This document shows positions 19,892 through 32,547 of a DNA stretch of 64,000 bases, piece after piece. The DNA lies in contig NZ_BFAB01000003.1 of the NCBI RefSeq assembly GCF_003402475.1, positions 342,616 through 406,615 of the forward strand, given 5' to 3'. Both the position numbers and the translations under genes were made by a program. Within the stretch, counting starts at the first letter, position 1, and every line of letters begins with the position of its first letter. The DNA is from Mycobacterium sp. MFM001 (lineage in GTDB: Bacteria; Actinomycetota; Actinomycetes; Mycobacteriales; Mycobacteriaceae). The notes under the pieces are model-generated. The model saw nothing but the letters and a program-made list of their open reading frames with translations. It was not told where the DNA came from and did no database searches.

Positions 19892-21055
19892 TCACAGCCC
19901 CACCTCTCTGGCGATCAACATCAACTGCACCTCACTGGTCCCTTCACCGATCTCCAGGATCTTGCTGTCCCGGTAATGCCGGGCGACCGGGAACTCGTTG
20001 ATGAACCCGTAGCCGCCGTGGATCTGCGTGGCGTCGCGGGCGTTGTCCATCGCGGCCTCGCTGGCCACCAGCTTGGCGATCGCCGCCTGCTTCTTGAACG
20101 GCTTACCGGCCAGCATCAGCGCCGCGGCGTCGTAGTACGCGGTGCGGGCCGTGTGTGCGCGGGCCTCCATCCGGGCGATGGTGAACTCGATGGCCTGATA
20201 CCGGCCGATCGGCTGACCGAAAGCCTCACGCTCGCGGGCATACTTGACGCTTTCGTCCACGCAGCCCTGCGCGGCGCCGGTGGACAGCGCGGCGATCGCG
20301 ATCCGGCCTTCGTCGAGGATGCGTAGGAAGTTGGTGTAGCCGCGGCCGCGTTCGCCGAGCAGGTTCTCCTGGGGCACCCGCACGTCTTGGAACGTTAGCG
20401 GATGGGTGTCGGACGCCTTCCAGCCCACCTTGTCGTAGGCGGGTTCGACGATGAAACCCGGTGTGGGCACCGGTATCAGGATCGACGAGATCTCTTTGCG
20501 GCGACCCTGTTCACCAGTGACCGCGCTGACGGTGACCAGCTTGGTGATGTCGGTGCCGGAGTTGGTGATGAACTGTTTGGACCCGTTGATCACCCATTCG
20601 CCGTTGTCGAGGCGGGCGGTGGTCTTGGTGGCACCGGCGTCGCTGCCGCCGCCCGGCTCGGTCAGCCCGAACGCGCCGAGTGCACGGCCACTGGCCAACT
20701 GCGGCAACCACTCTCGCTTCTGCTCCTCGGTGCCGAACCGGTACACCGGCATCGCGCCGAGTGACACCCCGGCCTCCAGCGTGATGGCCACGCTTTGGTC
20801 CACCTTGCCCAGTTCCTCGAGTGCCAGGCACAGCGCAAAGTAGTCGCCGCCCATGCCGCCCCACTCCTCCGGGAACGGCAGGCCGAACAGCCCCATCTCG
20901 GCCATCCCGGCCACCACCTCGTAGGGGAAGGAATGCTCGGCGTCGTGGCGGGCCGCGACCGGCGCGACCACGCTCTGCGCGAAGTCGCGGACCGTCTTGG
21001 CCAACTGCTGATACTCGTCGGGAAGCATCCCGGTGGCCATAAACTCAGCCATCAC
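19892..21055 (-). CDS. fadE19: Acyl-CoA dehydrogenase FadE19
   Basis: A 387-residue FAD acyl-CoA dehydrogenase. FAD/substrate blocks are AFGLTEPGGGSDAGATKTTA and WVINGSKQFITNSGTD. The C-terminal block is HGGYGFINEFPVARHYRD then ILEIGEGTSEVQL. The glutamate in GEGT occupies the canonical catalytic-base position of short- and medium-chain enzymes; true isovaleryl-CoA dehydrogenases have a small residue there. The operon suggests oxidation of a branched-chain acyl-CoA from BCKDH, but the residue pattern favours a SCAD/SBCAD-like active site. The start may be GTG 21055 or the ATG one codon later; it abuts the accA1 stop. Confidence 0.9.
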   Translation of the reverse strand: MMAEFMATGMLPDEYQQLAKTVRDFAQSVVAPVAARHDAEHSFPYEVVAGMAEMGLFGLPFPEEWGGMGGDYFALCLALEELGKVDQSVAITLEAGVSLGAMPVYRFGTEEQKREWLPQLASGRALGAFGLTEPGGGSDAGATKTTARLDNGEWVINGSKQFITNSGTDITKLVTVSAVTGEQGRRKEISSILIPVPTPGFIVEPAYDKVGWKASDTHPLTFQDVRVPQENLLGERGRGYTNFLRILDEGRIAIAALSTGAAQGCVDESVKYAREREAFGQPIGRYQAIEFTIARMEARAHTARTAYYDAAALMLAGKPFKKQAAIAKLVASEAAMDNARDATQIHGGYGFINEFPVARHYRDSKILEIGEGTSEVQLMLIAREVGL

Positions 21056-24582
<3,527 letters not shown>

Positions 24583-24598
24583 CTACCCGCCGAATTCG

Positions 24599-24639
24599 GT
24601 TAATGACGACTAACTCGTGCTATGTTAGTGGAGATTAAC
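24599..24639. promoter_or_regulatory. Tandem/nested palindromic operator for BkaR
   Basis: Two 16-base imperfect palindromes, GTTAAT-gacg-ACTAAC (24599-24614) and GTTAGT-ggag-ATTAAC (24624-24639), are separated by 9 bases. Because each contains one GTTAAT and one GTTAGT type arm, the whole 41 bases are also symmetric about 24619. It lies between divergent accD1 and bkaR, overlapping the probable promoters. The layout suits a TetR dimer bound at each site, giving autoregulation and repression of the catabolic operon (inference; BkaR regulation of this operon is known from M. tuberculosis). Confidence 0.8.
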
Positions 24640-24660
24640 TGAAGTGTCCAGGAGACCCCT

Positions 24661-25281
24661 ATGGCAGCATCTGCCACCGCCGACAATCGGCGCAGTCGGC
24701 TGAAGTCCGACCGGCGGGCGCAGCTGCTGGCGGCCGCCGAGAGGCTGTTCGCCGAGCGCGGCTTTCTGGCGGTGCGGCTGGAGGACATCGGCGCGGCGGC
24801 CGGCGTCAGCGGTCCGGCCATCTACCGGCACTTCCCCAACAAAGAGTCGCTGCTGGTTGAGTTGCTGGTCGGCATCAGCACCCGGCTGTTGGCCGGCGCG
24901 CGAGAGGTGAAGTCCCGCAGCGCCGACCCGGCCGAGGCGCTGGACGGCCTCATCGACTTCCACCTCGAATTTGCTTTGGGCGAACCGGATTTGATCCGCA
25001 TCCAGGACCGCGACCTTGCGCATCTGCCTGCGGCCGCCGAACGCCAGGTGCGCCGTGCGCAACGGCAGTATGTCGAGGTGTGGGTCGGCGTGCTGCGCGA
25101 GCTGGAACCCGGCCTTGCCGAGGCCGACGCGCGGCTGATGGCGCACGCCGTGTTCGGGCTGCTGAACTCGACCCCGCACAGCATGAAGCGCGCCGAGAGC
25201 AGGGCCGCGCGGTCCCGGGCGGTGATGCGGGCGATGACCGTCGCCGCGCTGAATACCGGTGCAGGTACCCTGCCAGGGTGA
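24661..25281 (+). CDS. bkaR: TetR-family repressor of branched-chain keto acid catabolism
   Basis: A 206-residue TetR regulator matching Rv2506. The N-terminal helix-turn-helix is visible (RAQLLAAAERLFAERGF then DIGAAAGVSGPAIYRHFPNK); the C-terminal ligand domain is variable. The ATG follows an AGGAG site. Described for M. tuberculosis as the regulator of the neighbouring branched-chain keto acid operon. The stop is 7 bases before the MmpS-domain gene, so the two are probably co-transcribed. The ligand is likely an acyl-CoA of the pathway (inference). Confidence 0.93.
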   Translation: MAASATADNRRSRLKSDRRAQLLAAAERLFAERGFLAVRLEDIGAAAGVSGPAIYRHFPNKESLLVELLVGISTRLLAGAREVKSRSADPAEALDGLIDFHLEFALGEPDLIRIQDRDLAHLPAAAERQVRRAQRQYVEVWVGVLRELEPGLAEADARLMAHAVFGLLNSTPHSMKRAESRAARSRAVMRAMTVAALNTGAGTLPG

Positions 25282-25288
25282 GGTGTGC

Positions 25289-26047
25289 ATGAACGATCCG
25301 CGTCGACCCGAGCACACCCGTCCGGCTCGGCCCGGCGGCGAACCGACCGAACGGCTCCGCCAGCCGTATTCGCCGTACAACGACCCCGCCTACGCCGGTC
25401 AATCGCCGTACTACCAGGGTCTTCCGCCGCGTCCTGGACCGACCGAAACCAACCCGACAGAGAAGTTGCCGCAGTACTGGCTGCAGGACCAGGCCTCGCA
25501 GCAGCCGACCACGCCTCCGCCGGGTCGGCCGAAGCCGCCACGCTGGTTGTGGGTGGCCGCGGCCGCAGCGGCGTTGCTGGTCGCGGCGCTCGTCATCGCG
25601 CTGGTGATTGCCAACGGAGCGGCCCGGAAGCAGACCGCGGTCGCGCCGCTGCCCGCGATGCCGGGTTCCAAGACGTCCGGGTCGGCCACGTCACCGTCGA
25701 GCAGTGCCTCGGCGCCTAGCAGCACCACCACTTCCACTTCCGAGCCGTCGGAATCGAGTGAGACCACCACCAGTGCCGCCGGCGACCAGACCGTCGTCTA
25801 CAACGTCAGCGGAGAGGGCCGGGCGATCAGCATCACCTACGTCGACAACGGCGGGGTGATGCAGACCGAGTTCAACGTGCCGCTGCCGTGGAGCAAGCAA
25901 GTCAGCCTGCCCCAGTCGGGCGATCGCAAGGCCAACGTCACGATCATCAACATCGGCAACAAGGTCACCTGCACCGTCACCGTGGCGGGTGTGCAGGTCC
26001 GCGAACACACCGGTTCGGGCCTGACCGTCTGCGACGCGCCGTCTTAA
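25289..26047 (+). CDS. Proline-rich membrane protein with MmpS-like extracytoplasmic domain
   Basis: 252 residues (Rv2507-like). Residues ~1-90 are cytoplasmic and Pro/Tyr/Gln-rich, followed by one transmembrane helix (WLWVAAAAAALLVAALVIAL), a Ser/Thr-rich linker, then an MmpS-type beta-sandwich: VVYNVSGEGRAISITYVDNG, FNVPLPWSKQVSLP, NKVTCTVTVAGVQVREHTG and a terminal Cys that may pair with the one in VTCTV. MmpS proteins usually assist MmpL lipid transporters, but no mmpL is nearby, so the role is unknown. The stop overlaps the convergent MFS stop in a shared TTAA. Confidence 0.85.
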   Translation: MNDPRRPEHTRPARPGGEPTERLRQPYSPYNDPAYAGQSPYYQGLPPRPGPTETNPTEKLPQYWLQDQASQQPTTPPPGRPKPPRWLWVAAAAAALLVAALVIALVIANGAARKQTAVAPLPAMPGSKTSGSATSPSSSASAPSSTTTSTSEPSESSETTTSAAGDQTVVYNVSGEGRAISITYVDNGGVMQTEFNVPLPWSKQVSLPQSGDRKANVTIINIGNKVTCTVTVAGVQVREHTGSGLTVCDAPS

Positions 26048-27378
26048 CCGGCGGTTTGCGGCACGACGGCGGCACGACGCGGTGCGCGCACCGCCAGCAT
26101 GGCCAGCAGCCCCACACCGAGCACCACGCACAGCCCGCCCATGCCGGCGCGGACGGCCCCGAAGACGTCGACGAAGACCGAAAACAGCCAGGGCGCAAGG
26201 AAAGACACCGCCCGCCCGGTCATCGTGTACAGCCCGAAGGCGACGCCTTCCTTGCCGTGGCGTGACATTCGCAACAGCAGTGTGCGTGCCGACGCCTGCG
26301 CCGGCCCGATGAACAGGCACAGCAGCAACCCGCACACCCAGAACGCCCGCGGACCCGACAGCGTCATCAACGTGAGCCCCATCGCGATGATCGCCATCAA
26401 CGACCCCACGATGACGTTCTTGGATCCGAGTCGGTCGTCGACCAGGCCGCCGGCCACCGCGCCGAGTGCGGCCACCACGCTGGCGGCCACCCCGAAGATC
26501 AGCACGTTGGCCTGCGAGATGCCGTAGACGTTGACGCCGAGGACCGCACCGAAGGTGAATACCCCTGCCAGCCCGTCCCGGAAGACGGCGCTGGCCAGCA
26601 GGAAGTAGACCAGGTTGTGGTCGCGCCGCCATTCGGCGGAAAGGTCGGACCACAGTCTGCGGTAGCCGCCCAGCACGCCTCCGACGGCCGGCGCCGTGTC
26701 GGTAGACGCGGGTAGCCGATGGGCGGTCAACAGCAGCGGCAGGGCGAGCAGTGCCAGCCAGGCGGCGGCCAGCAGCATCGCGGCGCGCACGTTCATGCCG
26801 TCGCTGGCCGGCAGGTGCAGCAGCCCGCGGGTGTCTCCTTTGCCGGAGATGAAGCCCAAGTAGACGACCAGCAGCAGCACGACGCTGCCGACGTAGCCGG
26901 CGGCCCAGCCGAACCCGGAGATCCGTCCGGAGGTCTGCGGGGTGGACAGCTGACGCAGCATCGCGTTGTACGGGACGCTGGCGAGGTCACCGCAGGCGGC
27001 GGTGGCGGCCAGCAGCGCCAGGCCGGGCCACAGGTATGCGGGCTGGTCGCGGATGAGGCTCATTGCGCCGGTCATGAGGACGGCGACGACGGTCAGCAGA
27101 CTCAGCGTCGCGCGCCGGCGGTGCGGGGACTCCACCCAGACGCCGATGACGGGTGCCAGCAGCGCAATAGTCAACCCGGCGACGGCCAGCGCGCGGCCCA
27201 GCCAGCTGGCCGGTGAGGCGCCGCCCGGCATGCCCTCCCCGACGGTGCTGGTCAGATACACCGAGAACACAAAGGTCACCACGATCGCGCTGACCCCGGT
27301 GGCGCCGCAGTCCCACAGCGCCCACGCCAGCACCCCGGATCGCCCGGCTGTGCGCCCGCCCGGCTCCGGGTTGCTCAT
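26044..27378 (-). CDS. Major facilitator superfamily transporter (Rv2508c-like)
   Basis: A 444-residue integral membrane protein with about 12 hydrophobic segments (for example LLALPLLLTAHRL, LGVNVYGISQANVLIFG). It begins MSNPEPGGRTAGRSGVLAWA and carries WDCGATGVSAIVVTFVFSVY in helix 1, the pattern of the UMF1/Atg22-like MFS subfamily. ATG 27378 was chosen because it gives the length of Rv2508c; the upstream open frame is Ser/Arg-rich shadow. The transported solute cannot be predicted. It is divergent from cmrA with a 49-base gap. Confidence 0.85.
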   Translation of the reverse strand: MSNPEPGGRTAGRSGVLAWALWDCGATGVSAIVVTFVFSVYLTSTVGEGMPGGASPASWLGRALAVAGLTIALLAPVIGVWVESPHRRRATLSLLTVVAVLMTGAMSLIRDQPAYLWPGLALLAATAACGDLASVPYNAMLRQLSTPQTSGRISGFGWAAGYVGSVVLLLVVYLGFISGKGDTRGLLHLPASDGMNVRAAMLLAAAWLALLALPLLLTAHRLPASTDTAPAVGGVLGGYRRLWSDLSAEWRRDHNLVYFLLASAVFRDGLAGVFTFGAVLGVNVYGISQANVLIFGVAASVVAALGAVAGGLVDDRLGSKNVIVGSLMAIIAMGLTLMTLSGPRAFWVCGLLLCLFIGPAQASARTLLLRMSRHGKEGVAFGLYTMTGRAVSFLAPWLFSVFVDVFGAVRAGMGGLCVVLGVGLLAMLAVRAPRRAAVVPQTAG

Positions 27379-27427
27379 GCTGGGAGGGTAACCGCTGGTA
27401 GCGACCCGCATGCTTACGATGGGCCGC

Positions 27428-28234
27428 ATGCCTGTACCCGCTCCCAGCCCCGATGCACGCGCCGTCGTCACCGGCGCATCCCAGAACATCGGCGAAGCGC
27501 TGGCCACCGAACTGGCCGCACGCGGCCACAGCCTGATCGTCACCGCGCGACGCGAAGACCTGCTCAAGGAGCTTGCCGGGCGTCTGGTCGACAAGTACGG
27601 GGTGGCCGTGGATGTGCGCCCTGCCGACCTGGCCGACCCGGCCGACCGCGCGAAATTGTGCGACGAGCTGGCCGCCCGTCCCGTCTCGGTCCTGTGCGCC
27701 AACGCAGGAACTGCGACGTTCGGACCGGTGGCCGGCCTCGATCCCGCGGGCGAAAAGGCTCAAGTCCAGCTGAATGTCCTTGGCGTGCATGACCTTGCGT
27801 TGGCAGTGCTGCCGGGCATGGTCGAACGGCGGGCCGGCGGTATCTTGATTTCCGGTTCGGCGGCGGGCAATTCGCCGATTCCCTACAACGCGACCTACGC
27901 GGCCACCAAGGCGTTCGTGAACACCTTCAGTGAATCGCTGCGAGGCGAACTGCGCGGCTCGGGTGTGCATGTCACCCTGCTGGCGCCCGGCCCGGTGCGC
28001 ACCGAACTGCCGGACGAGGCCGAGGCCTCGCTGGTGGAGAAGCTGGTGCCCGAATTCCTATGGATTTCGACCGAGCACACGGCCAAGGTTTCGCTGGATG
28101 CGTTGGAGCGCAACAAGATGCGGGTCGTTCCGGGGCTGACCTCCAAGGCGATGTCGGTGGCCAGTGGATACGCTCCGCGCGCGATCGTCGCGCCGATCGT
28201 CGGCAGCTTCTACAAGAAGCTGGGCGGCGGATAG
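27428..28234 (+). CDS. cmrA: Mycolate beta-keto reductase (short-chain dehydrogenase)
   Basis: A 268-residue SDR, colinear with recalled Rv2509. The cofactor motif is VVTGASQNIGEALA, NAG is in LCANAGTATFGP, and catalytic Ser-Tyr-Lys sits in ILISGSAAGN...YNATYAATKAF. The C-terminal extension (VVPGLTSKAMSVASGYAPRA) is conserved in the family. The enzyme reduces the alpha-alkyl beta-keto ester left by Pks13 condensation to the mature mycolic motif (established for Rv2509 and the corynebacterial homologue). Its presence supports a mycolate-bearing host. ATG 27428 is preferred over an upstream start because it matches the family N-terminus MPVPAPSP. Confidence 0.93.
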   Translation: MPVPAPSPDARAVVTGASQNIGEALATELAARGHSLIVTARREDLLKELAGRLVDKYGVAVDVRPADLADPADRAKLCDELAARPVSVLCANAGTATFGPVAGLDPAGEKAQVQLNVLGVHDLALAVLPGMVERRAGGILISGSAAGNSPIPYNATYAATKAFVNTFSESLRGELRGSGVHVTLLAPGPVRTELPDEAEASLVEKLVPEFLWISTEHTAKVSLDALERNKMRVVPGLTSKAMSVASGYAPRAIVAPIVGSFYKKLGGG

Positions 28235-28238
28235 AGCG

Positions 28239-29771
28239 TCAGCGACGCCGCTTGCCGCTGCCCATCATGCTGCGCACGATCTCCCGGCCGAGCGCGTTGA
28301 GGAACGTCTGGAAACCCTTGCTGTTGACGAACCGCTTGAACCAGCCGGGCTTCTTCTCGGCCGGTACGGCTTTGGAATCCTTCTCCGCAGGCGGGCCGGC
28401 CTGGGCAGCTTGCGCTTTTTCGGCTTCGATCTTCTCGTAGGCGGATTCCCGGTTCTTGGTTTCGCCATATGTCTCGTGCAGTGGACTGGCCTGAGCCGCT
28501 TTACCGATCTCGTCGTTGCCGATGGCGGCCATCAACGAACGCGGTGAGCGCAGCCTGGTCCACGCGACCGGAGTCGGGGCGCCGCGCTCCGACAACACGG
28601 TGACGACGGCTTCGCCGATGCCAAGCGACGTCAACGCCGAAGCCAGGTCGTAGACATCGGTTTTCGGATACGTGCGAACAGTTTTCGTCAACGCCTTCTG
28701 ATCGTCGGGAGTGAAGGCGCGCAGAGCATGCTGGATGCGGGCCCCCAACTGCGACAGCACCTCGTTGGGTACATCGGTAGGCAACTGGGTGCAGAAGAAC
28801 ACCCCGACGCCGCGGGAGCGGATCAGCTTGACGGTCTGCTCGACCTGTTCCAGGAACGCCTTCGACGCATCGCTGAACAACAAGTGGGCCTCGTCGAAGA
28901 AGAACACCAGCTTGGGTTTGTCGACGTCGCCGATCTCAGGCAGGGACTTGAACAGATCGGACAACACCCACATCAAGAAAGTCGAGAACAGGACGGGGCG
29001 CGCTGCCTGGTCGCCCAGCTCGAGCAGTGAGATAACCCCATGGCCTTTGTCGTCAAAACGCAAGAGGTCCGTGGGTTTTAGCTCCGGTTCGCCGAAGAAG
29101 GTGTCGGCACCTTCGCCTTCCAGATTGACCAGGGCACGCAGAATGACACCGGCCGTTTGCGCGGAGACGCCACCGAGCGATTTCAGATCGGCTTTGCCCT
29201 CGTCGCTGGTGAGCTTGCTGATCACCGCGCGCAGATCTTTCAGGTCCAGCAGCTCGTAGTTCTTGTCCTTGGCATAACGGAAAATAAGGCCCAGTGTCGA
29301 TTCTTGAGTTGCGTTGAGCCCCAAGACTTTCGCCAGCAGGATGGCGCCGAAGCTTTCGATGGTGGCGCGCACCGGAACGCCGATTCCCTTGGTGCCCAGC
29401 GACAAGAAGTCCACGGGGAAGGCGCTGGCCTCCCACGAGTCGCCGGTTTCCTTGGCGCGTCCGGTGATTTTGTCGCTGCTCTCCCCGGGCTTGGACAAGC
29501 CGGACAGGTCACCTTTGACGTCGGCCATCAGGACTGGCACGCCCGCCGCCGACAGCTGCTCGGCGAGCAGCTGGAGCGTCTTCGTCTTTCCGGTGCCCGT
29601 CGCCCCCGCGACCAACCCGTGCCGGTTGACGGTCGCGAGCGGGATGCGGACCTGCGCGTCCGGGTCGGCGGTGCCGTCGACGACGACCGTGCCCAGCTCC
29701 AGTGCCTGGCCGTCGACGGCGTAGCCGGCCGCGATCTGCTTTGCGGGAGTTGCTGTCGATTCGCTGCCCAT
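28239..29771 (-). CDS. HerA-like / DUF853 hexameric ATPase
   Basis: A 510-residue P-loop ATPase (Rv2510c-like). Walker A is GATGTGKTKTL (about residue 56), Walker B is KLVFFFDEAHLLF, and an arginine-finger/sensor region follows (IRSRGVGVFFCTQLPTDVP). The tail is basic and Lys-rich. Family members resemble HerA/FtsK translocases, and bacterial DUF853 proteins have no agreed function. It converges on cmrA with 4 bases between stops. Confidence 0.88.
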   Translation of the reverse strand: MGSESTATPAKQIAAGYAVDGQALELGTVVVDGTADPDAQVRIPLATVNRHGLVAGATGTGKTKTLQLLAEQLSAAGVPVLMADVKGDLSGLSKPGESSDKITGRAKETGDSWEASAFPVDFLSLGTKGIGVPVRATIESFGAILLAKVLGLNATQESTLGLIFRYAKDKNYELLDLKDLRAVISKLTSDEGKADLKSLGGVSAQTAGVILRALVNLEGEGADTFFGEPELKPTDLLRFDDKGHGVISLLELGDQAARPVLFSTFLMWVLSDLFKSLPEIGDVDKPKLVFFFDEAHLLFSDASKAFLEQVEQTVKLIRSRGVGVFFCTQLPTDVPNEVLSQLGARIQHALRAFTPDDQKALTKTVRTYPKTDVYDLASALTSLGIGEAVVTVLSERGAPTPVAWTRLRSPRSLMAAIGNDEIGKAAQASPLHETYGETKNRESAYEKIEAEKAQAAQAGPPAEKDSKAVPAEKKPGWFKRFVNSKGFQTFLNALGREIVRSMMGSGKRRR

Positions 29772-29876
29772 AACGCGCGTGTCCTCTCCCCTAACTCATG
29801 CCGGCACTGGACGACATTACTGCCAGCTGCGTGTGTCGGCAGGTGCTGCGGCTAACGTGTGTTGGTTGTGAATGCT

Positions 29877-30524
29877 GTGCGTGACCACCTGGTGTGGATC
29901 GACTGTGAGATGACCGGGCTCAACCTGCGCACGGACAAGCTAATCGAGATCGCCGTGCTGGTTACCGATGGTGAGTTGAACATCCTCGGCGACGGGATCG
30001 ACGTGGTGATCCACGCTGACGAGGCCGCGTTGTCGTCGATGATCGACGTGGTCAGGGACATGCACGCCCGTTCGGGCCTGATCGACGAGGTGCGCGCCTC
30101 CACCGTCGACCTGGCGACCGCCGAAACGATGGTGCTCGACTACATCCGTGAGCACGTCAAGCAACCCAAGACGGCGCCGCTGGCGGGCAACTCGATCGCC
30201 ACCGACCGCGGCTTCATTGCCCGCGACATGCCCGCCCTGGACGCCTACCTGCACTACCGGATGATCGACGTCAGCTCGATCAAGGAGCTGTGCCGGCGCT
30301 GGTATCCGCGCATCTACTACGGGCAGCCGGCCAAGGGGCTGGCCCACCGCGCGCTGGCCGACATTCACGAGTCGATCCGCGAACTGCAGTACTACCGGCG
30401 CACCGCGTTCGTGCCGCCACCGGGACCGGCTACCAGCGATATCGCGGCGGTGGCTGCCGAGCTCGGGGTGCCGGTGAACTCGCCGGAGGGAATCGATTCG
30501 GCTGCCGAGCATCCGAGCGGCTAG
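29877..30524 (+). CDS. orn: Oligoribonuclease
   Basis: A 215-residue DEDDh 3'-5' exoribonuclease that degrades di- to oligonucleotides, including pGpG and nanoRNAs. Exo I is [10 protein letters not shown] (D and E), Exo II is NSIATDRGF (Asp), Exo III is [11 protein letters not shown] (His and Asp). GTG 29877 gives the same N-terminus ([14 protein letters not shown]) and length as Rv2511; GTG 29859 is an alternative start 6 codons upstream. It is divergent from the HerA-like gene and followed by tRNA-His. Confidence 0.93.
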   Translation: MRDHLVWIDCEMTGLNLRTDKLIEIAVLVTDGELNILGDGIDVVIHADEAALSSMIDVVRDMHARSGLIDEVRASTVDLATAETMVLDYIREHVKQPKTAPLAGNSIATDRGFIARDMPALDAYLHYRMIDVSSIKELCRRWYPRIYYGQPAKGLAHRALADIHESIRELQYYRRTAFVPPPGPATSDIAAVAAELGVPVNSPEGIDSAAEHPSG

Positions 30525-30558
30525 TATCGACGTCGCCGCCGGCTCGGCTGGCGGCAAT

Positions 30559-30632
30559 GGTGGCTGTAGTTCAGCTGGTAGAGCACCAGGTTGTGATCCT
30601 GGGTGTCGCGGGTTCGAGTCCCGTCAGCCACC
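30559..30632 (+). tRNA. tRNA-His (anticodon GTG)
   Basis: Acceptor GTGGCTG pairs with CAGCCAC, with an extra 5' G (30559) opposite discriminator C (30632), the hallmark of tRNA-His. The anticodon stem-loop is CCAGG-TTGTGAT-CCTGG and the T arm contains GGTTCGAGTCC. CCA is not encoded. Confidence 0.96.
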
Positions 30633-30716
30633 CCGAATGAGCGGTTGTTTCCGCGAGCCAGAAGCTATGGCTGCGATTGTGCCTAACTCACGACCCTGGC
30701 TTCTGGTTGGCGGCGT

Positions 30717-31907
30717 CTAGGTCTTGGCGTTGCCGGCGTGCCACTGGTCCCACGGGATGTTCCAGTCGCCCAGCCCTTCGGTCCCGGACAGCGTCGGCCC
30801 CACGGTGTGCAGAACCTCGACGATGTCGCCGCGCTTGGTGTGGTCGTAGAACCACCGCGCGTTGCTGGGGCTGACGTTGAGGCAGCCGTGGCTGGTGTTG
30901 GTGTGGCCCTGGGCGCCCACCGACCACGGCGCGGAGTGCACGAACACGCCGCTGTAGGACATCTGCGTCGCGTAGTCGACCTCGGTGCGATACCCGTTGG
31001 GCGAGTTGACCGGAACCCCGTACGTCGACGAGTCCATGATCATGTGCGCGAACCGCTCACCGATGATGTAGATCCCGTTGGCGGTCGGCGTGCTGTCCTT
31101 GCCCATCGAGATCGGCATCGTCTTGACCACTTCGCCGTTGACTCGCACCGTCAGCGTCTTGGTGGTGTCGTCGGCGGTCGCGATGACCTGGTCGCCGATG
31201 GTGAAGTGGGTGCTCATGTTGTCTTCACCGAACAACCCGTCGCCCAGGTCGACGCCGTAGGTGTTGACCGCCACGTTCACCGACGTGCCGGGCTTCCAGA
31301 AATCCTTTGGCCGCCAACGTACTTCGCGGTTGTTCAGCCAGTAGAACGCGCCCTCGACCGGCGGGTCGGTGGTGACCACGATGGCTTTTTCGGCCGCGGC
31401 GCGGTTGCCGATGTTCTCGTCGAACCGAATCGCCACCGGCTGGCCGACGCCGACGACCTCGCCGTCGCGGGGCACCACATACGGCATCGTCAGGTAGTCC
31501 GGCGATTGGGTCTCGAAGGTCATCTGGCGGGTGGCCACGCCGCCAAGACCGCGGGCCTTGGCGGTCAGCGTGTAGCGGCGGTTGTATCCGAGCGGTTCGT
31601 TGGTCTTCCAGTGCACCCCGTCGGGGCTGAGTTGACCGTCGATCGAGCGGCCATTCTCGTTGACCATCGTGACCGAGGCCAGTACACCGTTGTCGGCGCT
31701 GACCGTCACCGGGGCGTCGACGCCAACTCCGACGGCGCCGTCGGTGACCGAGGCGGTCAGCTTGGGGACCAGCAGGTCGGCGAACGGCGTGCCCTTGTCG
31801 AAGATGGCGTTTTCTGGAGCTTTGTTGCCGCCGCCGCTGCACGCGCCGAGGCCCAACACGACAAGCGGGACCATCAGCGCGGCTAACCAGCCGCGACGAC
31901 CTGCCAT
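30717..31907 (-). CDS. lppS: L,D-transpeptidase LdtMt2 (lipoprotein LppS)
   Basis: A 396-residue lipoprotein L,D-transpeptidase corresponding to Rv2518c. The signal peptide ends in lipobox VLGLGAC with acylated Cys23. Two Ig-like domains follow, then a YkuD catalytic domain with [21 protein letters not shown] containing the nucleophile Cys (near residue 341) and its His. The enzyme makes 3-3 crosslinks in peptidoglycan outside the membrane and is the main target of carbapenems in mycobacteria (known for the orthologue). Genes Rv2512c-Rv2517c of M. tuberculosis are absent between orn and this gene. Confidence 0.94.
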   Translation of the reverse strand: MAGRRGWLAALMVPLVVLGLGACSGGGNKAPENAIFDKGTPFADLLVPKLTASVTDGAVGVGVDAPVTVSADNGVLASVTMVNENGRSIDGQLSPDGVHWKTNEPLGYNRRYTLTAKARGLGGVATRQMTFETQSPDYLTMPYVVPRDGEVVGVGQPVAIRFDENIGNRAAAEKAIVVTTDPPVEGAFYWLNNREVRWRPKDFWKPGTSVNVAVNTYGVDLGDGLFGEDNMSTHFTIGDQVIATADDTTKTLTVRVNGEVVKTMPISMGKDSTPTANGIYIIGERFAHMIMDSSTYGVPVNSPNGYRTEVDYATQMSYSGVFVHSAPWSVGAQGHTNTSHGCLNVSPSNARWFYDHTKRGDIVEVLHTVGPTLSGTEGLGDWNIPWDQWHAGNAKT

Positions 31908-32050
31908 CTAGCTTTGTCCCCCTTGTGACCCACCGACCCGGCACTACTGATGAGTATTCTAGTGGCTGCACGAGCAACCACCGTTCTCCCTGCCGGCGAT
32001 TTCACCCGACGGCGGCGAGCTTGTTATGGTTGCGTGGCTAGAAAATCCAG

Positions 32051-32126
<76 letters not shown>

Positions 32127-32138
32127 CAAGCCCGCGTT

Positions 32139-32366
32139 TCAGCGGTTGCGTATCTTGCGGACCACCAGGACGGCCGCCAGAGCGGCGAGACCGGCCAGTG
32201 AGACGGCGACCGCGGGCTTCTTGACGAACGCGATCGCCCGGGTCTTGGCGTCGTCGGCGATGCGGCGGGGGTTGGCCCGCTCAGCGAGTGAGTCGACTGT
32301 CGAGGCCAGCTGTTCGCGGGCCTGGTCGATCTCCTGCTTGATGGTGTCGGGATCCCGCTCCGCCAC
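32139..32366 (-). CDS. DUF3618 small membrane-anchored protein (Rv2520c-like)
   Basis: 75 residues: an N-terminal amphipathic helix (DPDTIKQEIDQAREQLASTV) typical of DUF3618, a basic stretch, one hydrophobic helix (VAVSLAGLAALAAVLVV) and a basic tail (RKIRNR). The same size and arrangement as Rv2520c. Function is unknown; the topology suggests a peripheral inner-membrane or cell-envelope stress protein (inference). The start ATG follows a GGAGG-like site. Confidence 0.85.
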   Translation of the reverse strand: MAERDPDTIKQEIDQAREQLASTVDSLAERANPRRIADDAKTRAIAFVKKPAVAVSLAGLAALAAVLVVRKIRNR

Positions 32367-32429
32367 TGTTTGTCCTCCCTGTCATCCGCACCTGTGGCCT
32401 GGCCTGGGTGCACCCGCACTACCCTAGTG

Positions 32430-32530
32430 GCGACCGCAAGCGCGGCGAAGCGGGGCGCGGCGTAGCCGGGCGCCGCGGGTCGCCACTCGGTGACCCAGGG
32501 CGACCGCAAGCGCGGCGTAGCCGGGCGCCC
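32430..32530. repeat. Direct copies of a short GC-rich intergenic repeat
   Basis: The unit GCGACCGCAAGCGCGGCG starts at 32430 and again at 32500. It continues as AAGCGGGGCG in the first and TAGCCGGGCGCCC in the second, with another half-unit (GCGCGGCGTAGCCGGGCGCC) between them. The reverse complement matches the element at 2822-2850. It fills the gap between the DUF3618 gene and bcp. Confidence 0.65.
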
Positions 32531-32547
32531 GTGAGTAGAAAGGGACC

